From: Brevibacillus humidisoli
GTDB lineage: Bacteria > Bacillota > Bacilli > Brevibacillales > Brevibacillaceae
Assembly: GCF_020923435.1 (NCBI RefSeq)
Contig: NZ_CP087263.1
Coordinates: 248,001 to 312,000, forward strand
DNA length: 64,000 nucleotides
Direction: 5' to 3'
Position numbers and translations under genes: made by a program. Below the pieces are notes generated by a model. It made no database searches and was not told the DNA's origin. It saw only the letters and a program-made list of their open reading frames with translations. This document shows positions 42,871 through 51,255 of this stretch, in pieces (position 1 is the stretch's first letter; every line of letters starts with the position of its first letter).

Positions 42871-43449
42871 ATGATGCGAGAGGGGCAGCCCATGTTTGAT
42901 CCAATCATCTTTGACAATATAAAAGTAGTCTTGGAAGGAGCGGTCTATGACCGTGACTTGGCTGGACAAATCGCGGTGACGGCTCGTGCCGATCTGGTCG
43001 ATCTGGCTGCGTATGGTCGTGAGTACAGGATCACGTTTTGTCTGGCCGAGGATAAGGAAAAGAAGGACGCTGTATCTGCTCAGATTGCGTTGAGAACCAC
43101 ACTGCTCGATATTGCCTCCGAGCAGTTGGAAATGCCGGTCGCCGAACAGATCGGTTGTACGATCTGTGTTCATTTTATGTTGCACGTAGCCGACTGGAAC
43201 CGGGAGACGCGGTGGATCACCTCTGTCCTGGACGGCATCTGGGGGGATCGACCACATATCACCCAGTATATCGGTACACGGCTGGATGAGCACAGGTCGT
43301 CGCTGTGGCCCCCGGAACGCTACGAGAACAAGGTGACGCTTGATTTTCATCGCAAGATTGGCGAAGGGAACATTGAAGACTTGTATGAACTGGTAGAACA
43401 CTGTGTCGCTTCGGTTGCCCGCCTGCGCGACGGGATGGGCGGCAGTTGA
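42871..43449 (+). CDS. Hypothetical protein, 192 aa
   Basis: No family recognised. The product is soluble and acidic with mixed alpha/beta character: AVYDRDLAGQIAVTARADLVDLAAY, EYRITFCLAEDKEKKDA, QLEMPVAEQIGCTICVHFMLHVADWNRETRWI. ATG 42871 has AGGGGG at a good distance; ATG 42892 behind GAGAGGGG is an equal alternative and would give 185 residues. It converges on map. Codon use is typical of the window. Confidence 0.7.
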   Translation: MMREGQPMFDPIIFDNIKVVLEGAVYDRDLAGQIAVTARADLVDLAAYGREYRITFCLAEDKEKKDAVSAQIALRTTLLDIASEQLEMPVAEQIGCTICVHFMLHVADWNRETRWITSVLDGIWGDRPHITQYIGTRLDEHRSSLWPPERYENKVTLDFHRKIGEGNIEDLYELVEHCVASVARLRDGMGGS

Positions 43450-43462
43450 GACAGCTGTTTGC

Positions 43463-44215
43463 TTACCTGGTTTGTTCGGTCAGGATCAGCGGCCCGCCTT
43501 TTGTGATCGCGATTGTATGTTCATACTGTGCAGAGAGTGTGCCGTCGGCTGTCCGGGCCGTCCAACCATTGTCATCCATTTTGCACTGCCAGGCACCGAC
43601 ATTTACCATTGGCTCGATGGTAAACACCATCCCTTCTTTGAGACGCAATCCCTTGCCCGGTTTGCCATAGTGAAAAACGTCCGGGTCTTCGTGGATCGTG
43701 GGGCCAATACCATGTCCTGTGAAATCCCTGACAACAGAGAAGCCTTCTGCCTCTACATATTGTTGAATCGCATGCCCGATGTCGCCGAGACGATTGCCGG
43801 CCACGGCTTGTTCAATGCCCTTGTAAAGAGCTGTTTTTGTAACCGTGAGCAAATGAGCGGCCTGATCGGAGAGGGTGCCGACCGCGTAGGTCCAGGCAGA
43901 ATCCACTAGCGCTCCGTGCAGATTGACGACCATGTCGATGGTCACGATATCCCCGTTCTCCAGCCGTTTGCGTCTCGGGAAGCCGTGGCACACCTCATCA
44001 TTGACAGAGGCACATGTGGCATATTGGTACCCCCGATACCCTTTTTGTTCTGGTTTAGCACCGTGCTTGGCCAAAAACCTGTCTACAAACGCATCAATCT
44101 CCCACGTCGTAATCCCCGGCCGTATCATTTGGGCGATTGTCTGATGGCATTGTGCCAATAGTTTCCCCGCCTCATGCATTTGTTCTATCTCTCTTTTACT
44201 TTTCAAAGTAATCAC
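43463..44215 (-). CDS. map: Type I methionine aminopeptidase
   Basis: A 250-residue pita-bread-fold enzyme removing N-terminal methionine. Metal ligands are visible: Asp in VTIDMVVNLHGALVDSAWTY (two Asp), His in DFTGHGIGPTIHEDP, Glu in FTIEPMVNVG and the last Glu in QYEHTIAITKGGP. The start is GTG 44215, inside the end of the TetR gene, with AAAGGAG upstream, so translation is coupled. The usual map locus in bacilli is in the ribosomal protein region, so this is probably a second copy. Confidence 0.92.
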   Translation of the reverse strand: MITLKSKREIEQMHEAGKLLAQCHQTIAQMIRPGITTWEIDAFVDRFLAKHGAKPEQKGYRGYQYATCASVNDEVCHGFPRRKRLENGDIVTIDMVVNLHGALVDSAWTYAVGTLSDQAAHLLTVTKTALYKGIEQAVAGNRLGDIGHAIQQYVEAEGFSVVRDFTGHGIGPTIHEDPDVFHYGKPGKGLRLKEGMVFTIEPMVNVGAWQCKMDDNGWTARTADGTLSAQYEHTIAITKGGPLILTEQTR

Positions 44216-44864
44216 CGCAAGCTACTCCTTTTTCTTCTGATTTTGTCCGCAACCCTTTGTGCAGCAGACAGACGAGATCATCCATCCAACGGGAATCGCT
44301 TGGCGCTTCCAACATGCTGTTTTTCAACAGATAGCAGCTAGCGGTGCCGACGAGCGAACCGAAGAAGATGCGGGCGCTCCTCTCCGCATCAGCAGAAGCC
44401 AATCGACCGGTTCTGATCCCTGTTTCGATCGTCCTTACTACGGGAGAGTAGAGATGGTGATGAACATTGTGCAGTAGTTGTTCCCGGTTCCTAAGCGGCA
44501 GGGGCTCAACGGGCTGGAAGAAGTGTTGATACAGAACAAAGATAAAAGGCTTTTCCAGCCATGCAGTGAGCAGACGTTTGGCGTACCGCTCCAAGCAGAT
44601 CAGCGGATCTTCTGCTGGTGGAAACGCAGTCTGCGTAATGCTGCACGCTTCTGTATACGCGTCATCGAGCAGCTCTTCCAACAAGGTGAGCTTGTTGTTG
44701 TAGTAATGGTAGATGGTACCTCGTCCCAAGCCGGCTTTTTTGGCCACATCGCCCATCTCCATCCGCATGCCTTTTTCCAAATAGACTTCTGCGGCAGTAT
44801 GACGTATCTGATAGATCCGCCGCTTTCGGATTTCCTCATTTTGCTCTTTGGTCCGGGGGGTCAT
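44196..44864 (-). CDS. TetR-family regulator coupled to map
   Basis: A 222-residue TetR protein. The helix-turn-helix is at about residues 20-60 (TAAEVYLEKGMRMEMGDVAKKAGLGRGTIYHYYNNKLTLLEELLDDAY). The C-terminal ligand domain has no recognised subfamily. ATG 44864 has GAGGTGA upstream; ATG 44888 lacks a site. It overlaps map by 20 bp. The promoter at 44918-44946 drives both. Confidence 0.88.
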   Translation of the reverse strand: MTPRTKEQNEEIRKRRIYQIRHTAAEVYLEKGMRMEMGDVAKKAGLGRGTIYHYYNNKLTLLEELLDDAYTEACSITQTAFPPAEDPLICLERYAKRLLTAWLEKPFIFVLYQHFFQPVEPLPLRNREQLLHNVHHHLYSPVVRTIETGIRTGRLASADAERSARIFFGSLVGTASCYLLKNSMLEAPSDSRWMDDLVCLLHKGLRTKSEEKGVACGDYFEK

Positions 44865-44917
44865 AGGGGTCACCTCATTTTTTGACATTCTGACATGTTG
44901 ATAAAAAACTTCATTTT

Positions 44918-44946
44918 ATTATAATCCGGATATCTCCATCTATCAA
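44918..44946 (-). promoter_or_regulatory. Promoter of the tetR-map operon
   Basis: On the minus strand TTGATA (44941-44946) and TATAAT (44918-44923) are 17 bp apart. Downstream, TGACAT occurs twice in TTGACATTCTGACATG (44883-44898), a possible operator. Confidence 0.75.
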
Positions 44947-45129
44947 GTGTGCCCAGAATAACCGTTTATTGAACGGCTACAGAAAAAAAGGCACCCTGCC
45001 TGTCCCATTTGCGGGAGAGTAGCAGCGATGCCCAATCGGGAATGTAAAAACAGCTTGTTGGTACCAACGATACCAAATGTTTATAAAAAAATGGTGAAGT
45101 GGTGATAAAACTGTGTAAACTTTGTTTCT

Positions 45130-46470
45130 CTATTGATGATAAGGAATGGTGAACCAGAAGCAGCTGCCTTCGCCGAGATGGCTAATCACATTAATCTCGC
45201 CGCCATGACTCTCCACAATCCGCTGGCAGATGGAAAGGCCTAAGCCCGTACCGCCGTTGTTGCGGTTTCGCGACTTGTCGGCTCGGTAAAACTTGGTGAA
45301 TACTTTCGGCAGATCTTCTTCTGCAATCCCTTCCCCTTTGTCAATCACGGAAAACAACACGTGATGCTCTCGCTGGTCAACAGTTAGCAGAATAGATCCG
45401 TCCGGCTTGTTGTAGTAGATCGCGTTGTCCAACAGGTTGGCCAATACCCGTCGCAGTTTGGTTTCGTCTGCCTCGATGTGCAGCTCTTGTGATACCCGCA
45501 ACCGGGTAGTGAGGGAGAGGCCTGCTTCTTTGGTCCTTTCTGTATATTCTTCAACAATACTGCTGATAAACGAGCGGATGTGAATCCTGCTGATCACCAG
45601 CGGTACGTGGTCGCTTACTTTGCTGAATTCCTGCAGCTCGTCCAGCAGCCGCTCCAGATCGATCGCCTTCTGCTCGATTTTGCCTGTCTGCTTCTGGATT
45701 CGCTCCAGATCGGTGAAGCGGCCCAGGCTGAGATAGGAGGCGTACCCCCTGATCGTCGTCAGCGGCGTGCGGAAATCGTGAGCGATCGCGGAGATCAATT
45801 CATGCTGTCGTTCTTCCGAGATGCGAAGCTGTTCTACCATGTCGGAAAAATAGCGGAAGAGCTGTCCGAATTCATCATTGGCCTGATAGGAAAACGTGAT
45901 GTTTCGTTTTCCGTCTCTGATCTGCTGAATCACGGCAGACAGTTCGTTGATCGGCTGCAGGATCCAGCGGACCAGGAAAATAACCAGTACGAGGCCGATC
46001 AAAAAGATACTGCCGTAAATGTAGAGGATGATCATCGATACCCCTTTGCTGGCCAGGATGTCGGTTTCATTGGTAAAAAATTGAACGACGGTTCCTCCCA
46101 TCCGAGGGGGCTCATGCTGAAAATGGTATTCCGCCACCACTTGTTTCTCCGATTTTTGCAGGTTGTAGGCGCGGGACTCTTTGGAGTAGATGATCTGCCC
46201 ATTTCCATCCTGTACGGTTACTTTGTACATCAGGTCTTCCGGCAGGCGTTCGCTTAGCAAGCGAGCCTCAGTCGGATCTTTAAACGAACTGGATCGCATC
46301 AATTGACCGATGCGTACCAGTTTCGCCGCCTCCCGCTCTTGCAAGAATTCCTCGTGTCGATCGTTTTTGATCTGCTCGACGATGATATTCTTAAAGACAA
46401 GCTGGTAGGCGATCAGATGGATAATGATCACCGCAAGAAAGGAGAGCACAAGTTTCTTTCCGATTTGCAT
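45130..46470 (-). CDS. Sensor histidine kinase
   Basis: A 446-residue membrane kinase. Helix 1 (about 9-29), an extracellular domain (30-145), helix 2 (146-168), HAMP (170-222), HisKA with phosphoacceptor His in ISAIAHDFRTPLTTIRGYAS (about 241), and HATPase with N box LANLLDNAIYYN, G1 DKGEGIAEEDLPKVF and G2 GGTGLGLSI. It pairs with the response regulator whose gene ends one base before. Its signal is unknown. The 240 bp downstream towards tetR hold a weak terminator-like stem (AGGCA/TGCCT with seven T on the minus strand). Confidence 0.93.
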   Translation of the reverse strand: MQIGKKLVLSFLAVIIIHLIAYQLVFKNIIVEQIKNDRHEEFLQEREAAKLVRIGQLMRSSSFKDPTEARLLSERLPEDLMYKVTVQDGNGQIIYSKESRAYNLQKSEKQVVAEYHFQHEPPRMGGTVVQFFTNETDILASKGVSMIILYIYGSIFLIGLVLVIFLVRWILQPINELSAVIQQIRDGKRNITFSYQANDEFGQLFRYFSDMVEQLRISEERQHELISAIAHDFRTPLTTIRGYASYLSLGRFTDLERIQKQTGKIEQKAIDLERLLDELQEFSKVSDHVPLVISRIHIRSFISSIVEEYTERTKEAGLSLTTRLRVSQELHIEADETKLRRVLANLLDNAIYYNKPDGSILLTVDQREHHVLFSVIDKGEGIAEEDLPKVFTKFYRADKSRNRNNGGTGLGLSICQRIVESHGGEINVISHLGEGSCFWFTIPYHQ

Positions 46471-47190
46471 CTATACTTTCTCTCCGATAAAGACGTAACC
46501 GGTTCCCCACTGCGTCTTGATAAACGTATGGTTTTTCTCCAGCTTTTCACGCAGATTCTTGATGTGGACCGTCACGGTGTTGAGCGAACCGTATCCATAT
46601 CCCCAGACTCGATCGTAGATCTGTTCGCGGGTGAAGACGATACCGGGATGTTCGGCGAGGAAGGTGAGCAGCTGGAATTCTTTTGTCGACAGCTCTACTT
46701 TTTCGCCGTCAACATAGACCGTATATGTCTCTTTATGAATCTCCAGCCCCTTGAACTTTTGCACCGTGATGGCGCTGGTCCCCTCCTGCTCCTTATCGGC
46801 TGCCTGCGAGTTGTGGCGCAGGCGCTCGTACCGGCGCAGGTGGGCGCGGATGCGGGCGAGCAGTTCCTCAGCGTCAAACGGTTTAGTGATGTAGTCATCC
46901 GCTCCGATCTCCAGACCGACCACTTTGTCCACCGCTTTTCCTTTTGCGCTGAGAAAGAGGATCGGCATCTCCCACTCGCGGCGAATCTGAGCGCACAATT
47001 CATAACCGCTCATGTTGGGCATCATGATGTCGAGCAGGATGAGGTCCGGTTGGAGCCCCTCACGCAGGAGGGCAAGGGCCTGGGTACCGCTCTCCGCGGA
47101 AGAAATCTGGAATCCTTCGCTTTCCAGTATATCTTGCAAGAGATCGATAATCTCCTGATTGTCATCGACGACAAGCACGCGCTCCTTCAA
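46471..47190 (-). CDS. OmpR-family response regulator
   Basis: A 239-residue regulator. Receiver domain with VLVVDDNQE, phosphoacceptor Asp in LILLDIMMPNMSGYE and Lys in GADDYITKPFDAEELLAR; the C-terminal winged helix includes LSTKEFQLLTFLAEHPGIVFTREQIYDRVWG and HIKNLREKLE. Start TTG 47190 follows GGGAGGG at eight bases; the longer ATG at 47229 has no site. It abuts the kinase gene. Confidence 0.92.
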   Translation of the reverse strand: MKERVLVVDDNQEIIDLLQDILESEGFQISSAESGTQALALLREGLQPDLILLDIMMPNMSGYELCAQIRREWEMPILFLSAKGKAVDKVVGLEIGADDYITKPFDAEELLARIRAHLRRYERLRHNSQAADKEQEGTSAITVQKFKGLEIHKETYTVYVDGEKVELSTKEFQLLTFLAEHPGIVFTREQIYDRVWGYGYGSLNTVTVHIKNLREKLEKNHTFIKTQWGTGYVFIGEKV

Positions 47191-47314
47191 CGGTATTCCC
47201 TCCCAAATAGGATTCTCTCTCGTTCCCATCTTACCATGAAAATAGCTTCTCAGGTTGTGGAAGTAGGAGGAGTGTTTGGTACTTCCTCTTGAGATCAGGT
47301 CCTAATCAGAACCA

Positions 47315-47345
47315 AAAAAAGCCTGAGGCTACTGCCTCGGCTTCT
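47315..47345 (-). terminator. Terminator of the NlpC/P60 gene
   Basis: On the minus strand AGCCGAGGC pairs with GCCTCAGGCT (one mismatch) and runs into TTTTTTT. Confidence 0.88.
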
Positions 47346-47394
47346 CGTAGTCATTCCTATTGCGGGATGTCTTAAACATGACGATCCCTTACGA

Positions 47395-48027
47395 TTACGA
47401 TTGTGCTGCCGCTTGCTCGGGTTGCTTTTCGAGAGCGGCTGCTTCTGCCTCTGTTGTCTGTTGAGCGGCATCCGGCTGCTTTCCTTGCTCTGCTGCATCC
47501 TGCTGTGCCTGAGCCAAAGCCTCTTGCTTTGCGGTCTCTTCCGCTTCTTTTTGCGCTTCTGCTGCTGCCGCTTGCTTGGCCGCTTCTACAGCGGGAATCG
47601 GGATGCGCTTCGCCCCTACGTAGCGACTGGCCCAATAATAGGGGTCGCTGAGGCTGGTCTTCACTACGCCTTGACCGGACGCGGAGTGGGCAAAGGTGTT
47701 GTTGCCGATGTAGATCCCCACATGTGACACACCGCGACCGTTGGTGTTAAAAAACACCAGGTCTCCAGGCTGCAGATCTTGTTTGGCCACTGCTTGTCCC
47801 ACCAAGTACTGGGAGGCCGACGTGCGTGGAATCTCCGCACCCAGTGCATTGAAGACGAAGCTGGTAAAACCGGAGCAGTCAAAGCCGTTAGTCGTGCTTC
47901 CTGCTGTCTTGTACGGGACACCATACAACTTGTTGATGGTCGTCATGAGCGGGTCCTCTGCCGCCGATACGGAACAACCGAGAGCGAGGATGCCTGCAAG
48001 GACGAGTGAACAAACAAACGTGCGCAC
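47395..48027 (-). CDS. Secreted NlpC/P60 (C40) peptidoglycan endopeptidase
   Basis: A 210-residue protein with a signal peptide (RTFVCSLVLAGILALGCSVSAA), a C40 domain (about 25-140) with catalytic Cys in GFDCSGFTSFVF, His in GRGVSHVGIYIG and the third polar residue in NNTFAHSAS, then a 70-residue tail of Ala/Glu/Gln/Lys repeats. It cleaves peptide stems in the wall. Start GTG 48027 follows AAAGGAG. A c-di-AMP riboswitch lies immediately upstream, a known pairing for wall hydrolases. Confidence 0.9.
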   Translation of the reverse strand: MRTFVCSLVLAGILALGCSVSAAEDPLMTTINKLYGVPYKTAGSTTNGFDCSGFTSFVFNALGAEIPRTSASQYLVGQAVAKQDLQPGDLVFFNTNGRGVSHVGIYIGNNTFAHSASGQGVVKTSLSDPYYWASRYVGAKRIPIPAVEAAKQAAAAEAQKEAEETAKQEALAQAQQDAAEQGKQPDAAQQTTEAEAAALEKQPEQAAAQS

Positions 48028-48039
48028 TAGGCTGCTCCT

Positions 48040-48165
48040 TTCGTGAGCCTCCGAGGTTAGCTGCAGGGTTCGGTAGAAAGGCTTCCCTAGGCTAGTCGTG
48101 TCGAACAGCCATTCACCCCAAACAAATGGTTCCCCCGGTCCCGATGACGGGATTCGGCTTTTTTT
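48040..48165 (-). ncRNA. Cyclic di-AMP riboswitch (ydaO/yuaA type)
   Basis: On the minus strand the conserved blocks occur in order: GCCGAATCCCGTC, CGGGGGAACCA, TTTGGGGTGAAT, CCGAACCCTGCAGCTAACCTCG. These are the invariant parts of the ydaO riboswitch. It ends about ten bases before the AAAGGAG of the NlpC/P60 gene, leaving no room for a separate terminator hairpin, so control may be on translation. Confidence 0.9.
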
Positions 48166-48267
48166 GCTATTTATCATGCTAGTTGTAGAGAATTCGCGCA
48201 TGATCGCAATTTTCCTGTTTGCACCAATCACGTTCACAAAAATGTCACAATTTTTGTTCGGATTTTC

Positions 48268-48293
48268 TGAAACGTCGCGGGGGTATGTACGTC
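48268..48293 (+). promoter_or_regulatory. ECF sigma (SigW-like) promoter upstream of the lia operon
   Basis: TGAAAC (48268-48273), 16 bp, CGTC (48290-48293) fits the -35/-10 pattern of envelope-stress ECF sigma factors. It points to liaI, 165 bp downstream. No other gene lies between. Confidence 0.62.
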
Positions 48294-48458
48294 GTGTTCT
48301 GGTTGACGCATCCCGCTCCGGTCTTGGAACGACAGCGAATCCGTCCCCAGACGGAGAAGAAAACCATTCGGCCGCCCGTTATGGCGAAGCATTGCCATTG
48401 TCTACAATAAAGCTGTAACCACAACACCACATCACACAAGCAAATGGAGGGATGCCAG

Positions 48459-48866
48459 ATGGGTGAGCGGTCAGGGAAGATCCTGCTCGGACTGGTTCTG
48501 CTCATTGTCGGGGCGCTCCTTCTCCTGGATCTGATCGGGATCGACATAGGCGACATCTTAGGAATTTTGATCCCGGCCGCGATCATGGTCTACGGCGCGA
48601 AGCGAGTGATCTCTGCGCATTCAGGCAATCGGTTCTGGGGCATCTTTGTCTTCCTGTTCGGCTTACTGATGCTGATCGGAAAACTGGAGTTGTTATTCAG
48701 CAGTCTGGTAGCGGTAGCGATCATCTACTTTGGCCTTCGCCTGCTGCGACGCCGTTCGACATCAGACAGCGAGATGCCCGGTTTTGCCGAACGACAGTGG
48801 GCAAAGTCGATACTGAAGGAAGACGCGCTGGATCGCTGGGAGCGGGAGAGAGAGCGGAAGTTGTAG
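48459..48866 (+). CDS. liaI: LiaI-like membrane protein, first gene of the lia operon
   Basis: A 135-residue protein with four hydrophobic segments in two pairs (LLGLVLLIVGALLLLDLIGI, DILGILIPAAIMVYGA, IFVFLFGLLMLIGKL, LVAVAIIYFGLRLL) and a charged C-terminal tail. This is the LiaF-TM/LiaI arrangement. In Bacillus LiaI anchors the PspA homologue LiaH at the membrane. ATG 48459 follows GGAGGG. It is 58 bp before liaH. Confidence 0.75.
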   Translation: MGERSGKILLGLVLLIVGALLLLDLIGIDIGDILGILIPAAIMVYGAKRVISAHSGNRFWGIFVFLFGLLMLIGKLELLFSSLVAVAIIYFGLRLLRRRSTSDSEMPGFAERQWAKSILKEDALDRWERERERKL

Positions 48867-48924
48867 GACAAGAAACATTTTTCACTTCACATCCAACAAT
48901 GATAAAATGAGGAGGAATATCACA

Positions 48925-49614
48925 ATGGGTATCTTTAAACGACTGCGTGACGTAACGGTGGCATCGGTAAATGACGTAATCGATTCGATGGAAGATCCGG
49001 TGACCATGCTCAATCAGTACATGCGTGACATGGAAGCGGAGATTGGCCGGGTAGAAGTGGCCGTTGCCCGTCAGGTAGCGGTTGAGAAGAAGTTCCGCCA
49101 GCAATATAAGGAAGCCCTGGCTATGGCCGAAAAACGGGATCGTCAGGCAACCCTCGCGATTAGCGAAGGGGAAGACGACCTGGCTCGTCGCGCACTGCTG
49201 GAGAAAAAACAGTACAGCGCCCGTGCTGATGAGTACCAGAAGCTGTACGAGACGGCTAGCACCGCAGCGCAACAGATGCGGGAGAAGCTAGCCGAATTAA
49301 AGGACGAGTTTTACAAAATGCGCGCCAAAAAGTACGAACTCACCTCACGTGCTCAGGTAGCTCGTACACAGAAGCAGCTCAATCAAGTGATCACCGGCCT
49401 GGGCAATGAATCGGCCAGCCGTGGATTCTCCCGCATGGAAGAAAAAGTGCTTCGTATGGAAGCGGAGGCGGAGATGAGCGGAGAGCGCTTGAAAACCTCG
49501 TATGGTCTCGATCGGGCGTTTGAGCCGCTGATCGATGATGAGATCGAAGCTGAACTAAAAGAACGCAAGGAAAAGCTAAACGGAAAAGCAGCAGAAAGCG
49601 AACAGCAAGCATAA
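48925..49614 (+). CDS. liaH: PspA/IM30-family phage-shock protein (LiaH)
   Basis: A 229-residue coiled-coil ESCRT-III-like protein. It starts MGIFKRLRDVTVASVNDVIDSMEDP, the membrane-binding amphipathic helix of PspA, followed by long heptad-rich helices to about residue 200. It protects the membrane under envelope stress by forming large oligomers. ATG 48925 follows GAGGAGGAATATCACA. A hairpin after it may lower expression of the following genes. Confidence 0.92.
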   Translation: MGIFKRLRDVTVASVNDVIDSMEDPVTMLNQYMRDMEAEIGRVEVAVARQVAVEKKFRQQYKEALAMAEKRDRQATLAISEGEDDLARRALLEKKQYSARADEYQKLYETASTAAQQMREKLAELKDEFYKMRAKKYELTSRAQVARTQKQLNQVITGLGNESASRGFSRMEEKVLRMEAEAEMSGERLKTSYGLDRAFEPLIDDEIEAELKERKEKLNGKAAESEQQA

Positions 49615-49661
49615 GGATAGACATCCATATACGGTAAAATGGATCCATCTCGCAAGCAGCC

Positions 49662-49693
49662 AGGCAGTCCGACCACCGGACTGCCTTTCCCCC
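49662..49693 (+). terminator. Hairpin between liaH and the methyltransferase gene
   Basis: AGGCAGTCC (49662-49670) pairs perfectly with GGACTGCCT (49678-49686), followed by TTCCCCCT. The T-run is poor, so it is more likely a partial terminator or RNA-stabilising stem, letting liaIH mRNA exceed that of the regulators. Confidence 0.65.
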
Positions 49694-49708
49694 TAGGAGG
49701 TATCATTC

Positions 49709-50263
49709 GTGTCAGATTTTATGGTGTTTTTGAAACGCTTCGTCTCCCATCCAGGACGGGTGGGCAGCGTGATCCCCAGTTCCCGTTTTTTGTGTCGACA
49801 GATGACCAGACAGATTCCCTGGTCAAAGGCCAACGTGATGATTGAGTTGGGGCCGGGAACGGGGGTATTCACGCAAGCCATCCTTACGCGAAAGCGAGAG
49901 GATACACAGTTTTTTGTCGTAGAGCGTGATCCGGAGTTTCGGGAGATTCTCCGCGAACGCTTTCCCGGACTGATCATCTGCGACGAAGCGACGCAGCTAA
50001 CCAGCTATCTGACCCAGATGAATCTGCCCAAAGCCGACGTGATTATCTCCGGTCTGCCATTTGCCGTTTTCCCGCCAACACTGCGGAACAGCATATTGGA
50101 AAATGTGACGGAGTCGCTCGTACCCGGCGGGATGTTTGTCACCTTTCAGTACTCGCTGCAGATGAAAGCGGAGCTGCAGCAGCGTTTTGATCAGGTGGAC
50201 ATCAGCTTTACGCCGCTAAATGTGCCTCCTGCCTTTGTCTATACCTGCTTTAAGGGAAAGTAG
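49709..50263 (+). CDS. SAM-dependent methyltransferase, phospholipid N-methyltransferase-like
   Basis: A 184-residue class I methyltransferase. SAM motif I is MIELGPGTGVFTQAIL, with the acidic end of strand 2 in VVERDPEFREIL; motif IV-like ADVIISGLPFAVFP. The short length and the start FLKRFVSHPGRVGSVIPSSRFL match the rRNA adenine dimethylase-like/PmtA group that methylates phosphatidylethanolamine. GTG 49709 follows CTAGGAGGTATCATTC. It sits inside the lia operon, where Bacillus subtilis has liaG, suggesting a membrane-lipid role. Confidence 0.8.
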   Translation: MSDFMVFLKRFVSHPGRVGSVIPSSRFLCRQMTRQIPWSKANVMIELGPGTGVFTQAILTRKREDTQFFVVERDPEFREILRERFPGLIICDEATQLTSYLTQMNLPKADVIISGLPFAVFPPTLRNSILENVTESLVPGGMFVTFQYSLQMKAELQQRFDQVDISFTPLNVPPAFVYTCFKGK

Positions 50264-50298
50264 CATTCTGATGTGGCACCTCTAAGGAGGAGACTCCT

Positions 50299-51249
50299 GT
50301 GAAAAGTACTCGACTGCAAAAAATGATCGTAGGAATCGTTGTGATCTTTATCGGGGTCAAATTGCTTTTGGGCAGTATTGGTCTAATCCCCTTTAGCGTA
50401 TGGGACCTATGGCCGTTGTTGATCATCTATTTTGGCTGGCGGTTCTGGTTGAGACAGCGCCGGATTCTAGGCGGCATTTTGTTGGGATGGGGCGGCCTGC
50501 TTGCACTGGAAGAATGGTTCTATATCAGCGTAGATGATGCGATCGGTCTGCTGGTCGCGGTGGGGCTGGTTTATCTTGGCTTTCGTCTCATCCGCTCCCG
50601 TCGCGATGCAGAATCGGAATATTGCGAGCAGGAACCGGAGGCGGCGGCTGCCGTAAACGAGGCGGAAACGCCCCGAGGCAGGGCGTACCAGAAACAGCGT
50701 GGCACCTGGTGGAAAGGAGAGCATCGCACGTTCCAGGAAGCAGAACGAGTGTGGAAGAGTTATCGGGAGAAGGGCAAAGCTTACTGGCAAACAGGGAAGC
50801 GGCACGATAGCGACCAGACGGCCAATCGCCATCGGATGCGGTTTGAATCGCCTTTTGAACCAGGCCATGTCTTTTCTCCCCATGAGTCGCGCAGTTCGCT
50901 GATCGGTGATTTTCATCTCACGTCTGGACGCTTCGAATTGCGGGATCTACACATCTGGCACGGCGTGGGTGATGTGAAAATCGATTTGTCACGGGCTTTG
51001 ATTCTGGAGGAAGAGACGTTTCTGCTGGTCAACGGTTGGGTCGGCGATGTCACGATCTACGTGCCGGTTGACTTGGCCGTCTCCGTCGCCGCAGAGGTCA
51101 CGATCGGCGATATCGACGTATTTGGACATCGCCAAGGCGGCATCAATCGACAGGTTGTGATGAAATCGCAAGACTACGATGACACGTCCCGCAAGGTAAA
51201 AATCATCGTTTCGCTTATCGTCGGCGATATCGATGTGAGGTACATCTAA
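50299..51249 (+). CDS. liaF: LiaF-like envelope stress regulator protein
   Basis: A 316-residue protein with four N-terminal membrane helices (about 10-100), a basic/acidic linker, and a C-terminal beta-rich domain (about 205-316) with repeated VGDVKIDLS, VGDVTIYVP, IGDIDVFG and VGDIDVRYI strands, typical of the cell-wall-active antibiotic response domain. LiaF holds LiaS inactive until the envelope is damaged. GTG 50299 follows AAGGAGGAGACTCCT. Six bases separate it from liaS. Confidence 0.9.
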   Translation: MKSTRLQKMIVGIVVIFIGVKLLLGSIGLIPFSVWDLWPLLIIYFGWRFWLRQRRILGGILLGWGGLLALEEWFYISVDDAIGLLVAVGLVYLGFRLIRSRRDAESEYCEQEPEAAAAVNEAETPRGRAYQKQRGTWWKGEHRTFQEAERVWKSYREKGKAYWQTGKRHDSDQTANRHRMRFESPFEPGHVFSPHESRSSLIGDFHLTSGRFELRDLHIWHGVGDVKIDLSRALILEEETFLLVNGWVGDVTIYVPVDLAVSVAAEVTIGDIDVFGHRQGGINRQVVMKSQDYDDTSRKVKIIVSLIVGDIDVRYI

Positions 51250-51255
51250 GGAGGT

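Noticed and set aside
42697-43401. 234-codon minus-strand frame opposite the 192-aa gene
   Set aside because: No ribosome-binding site and low-quality composition; the plus-strand frame has a proper start.
44940-45129. Riboswitch in the 240-bp gap between the kinase and tetR genes
   Set aside because: GGGAGAGTAGC recalls a yybP-ykoY fragment but no second conserved loop is present.
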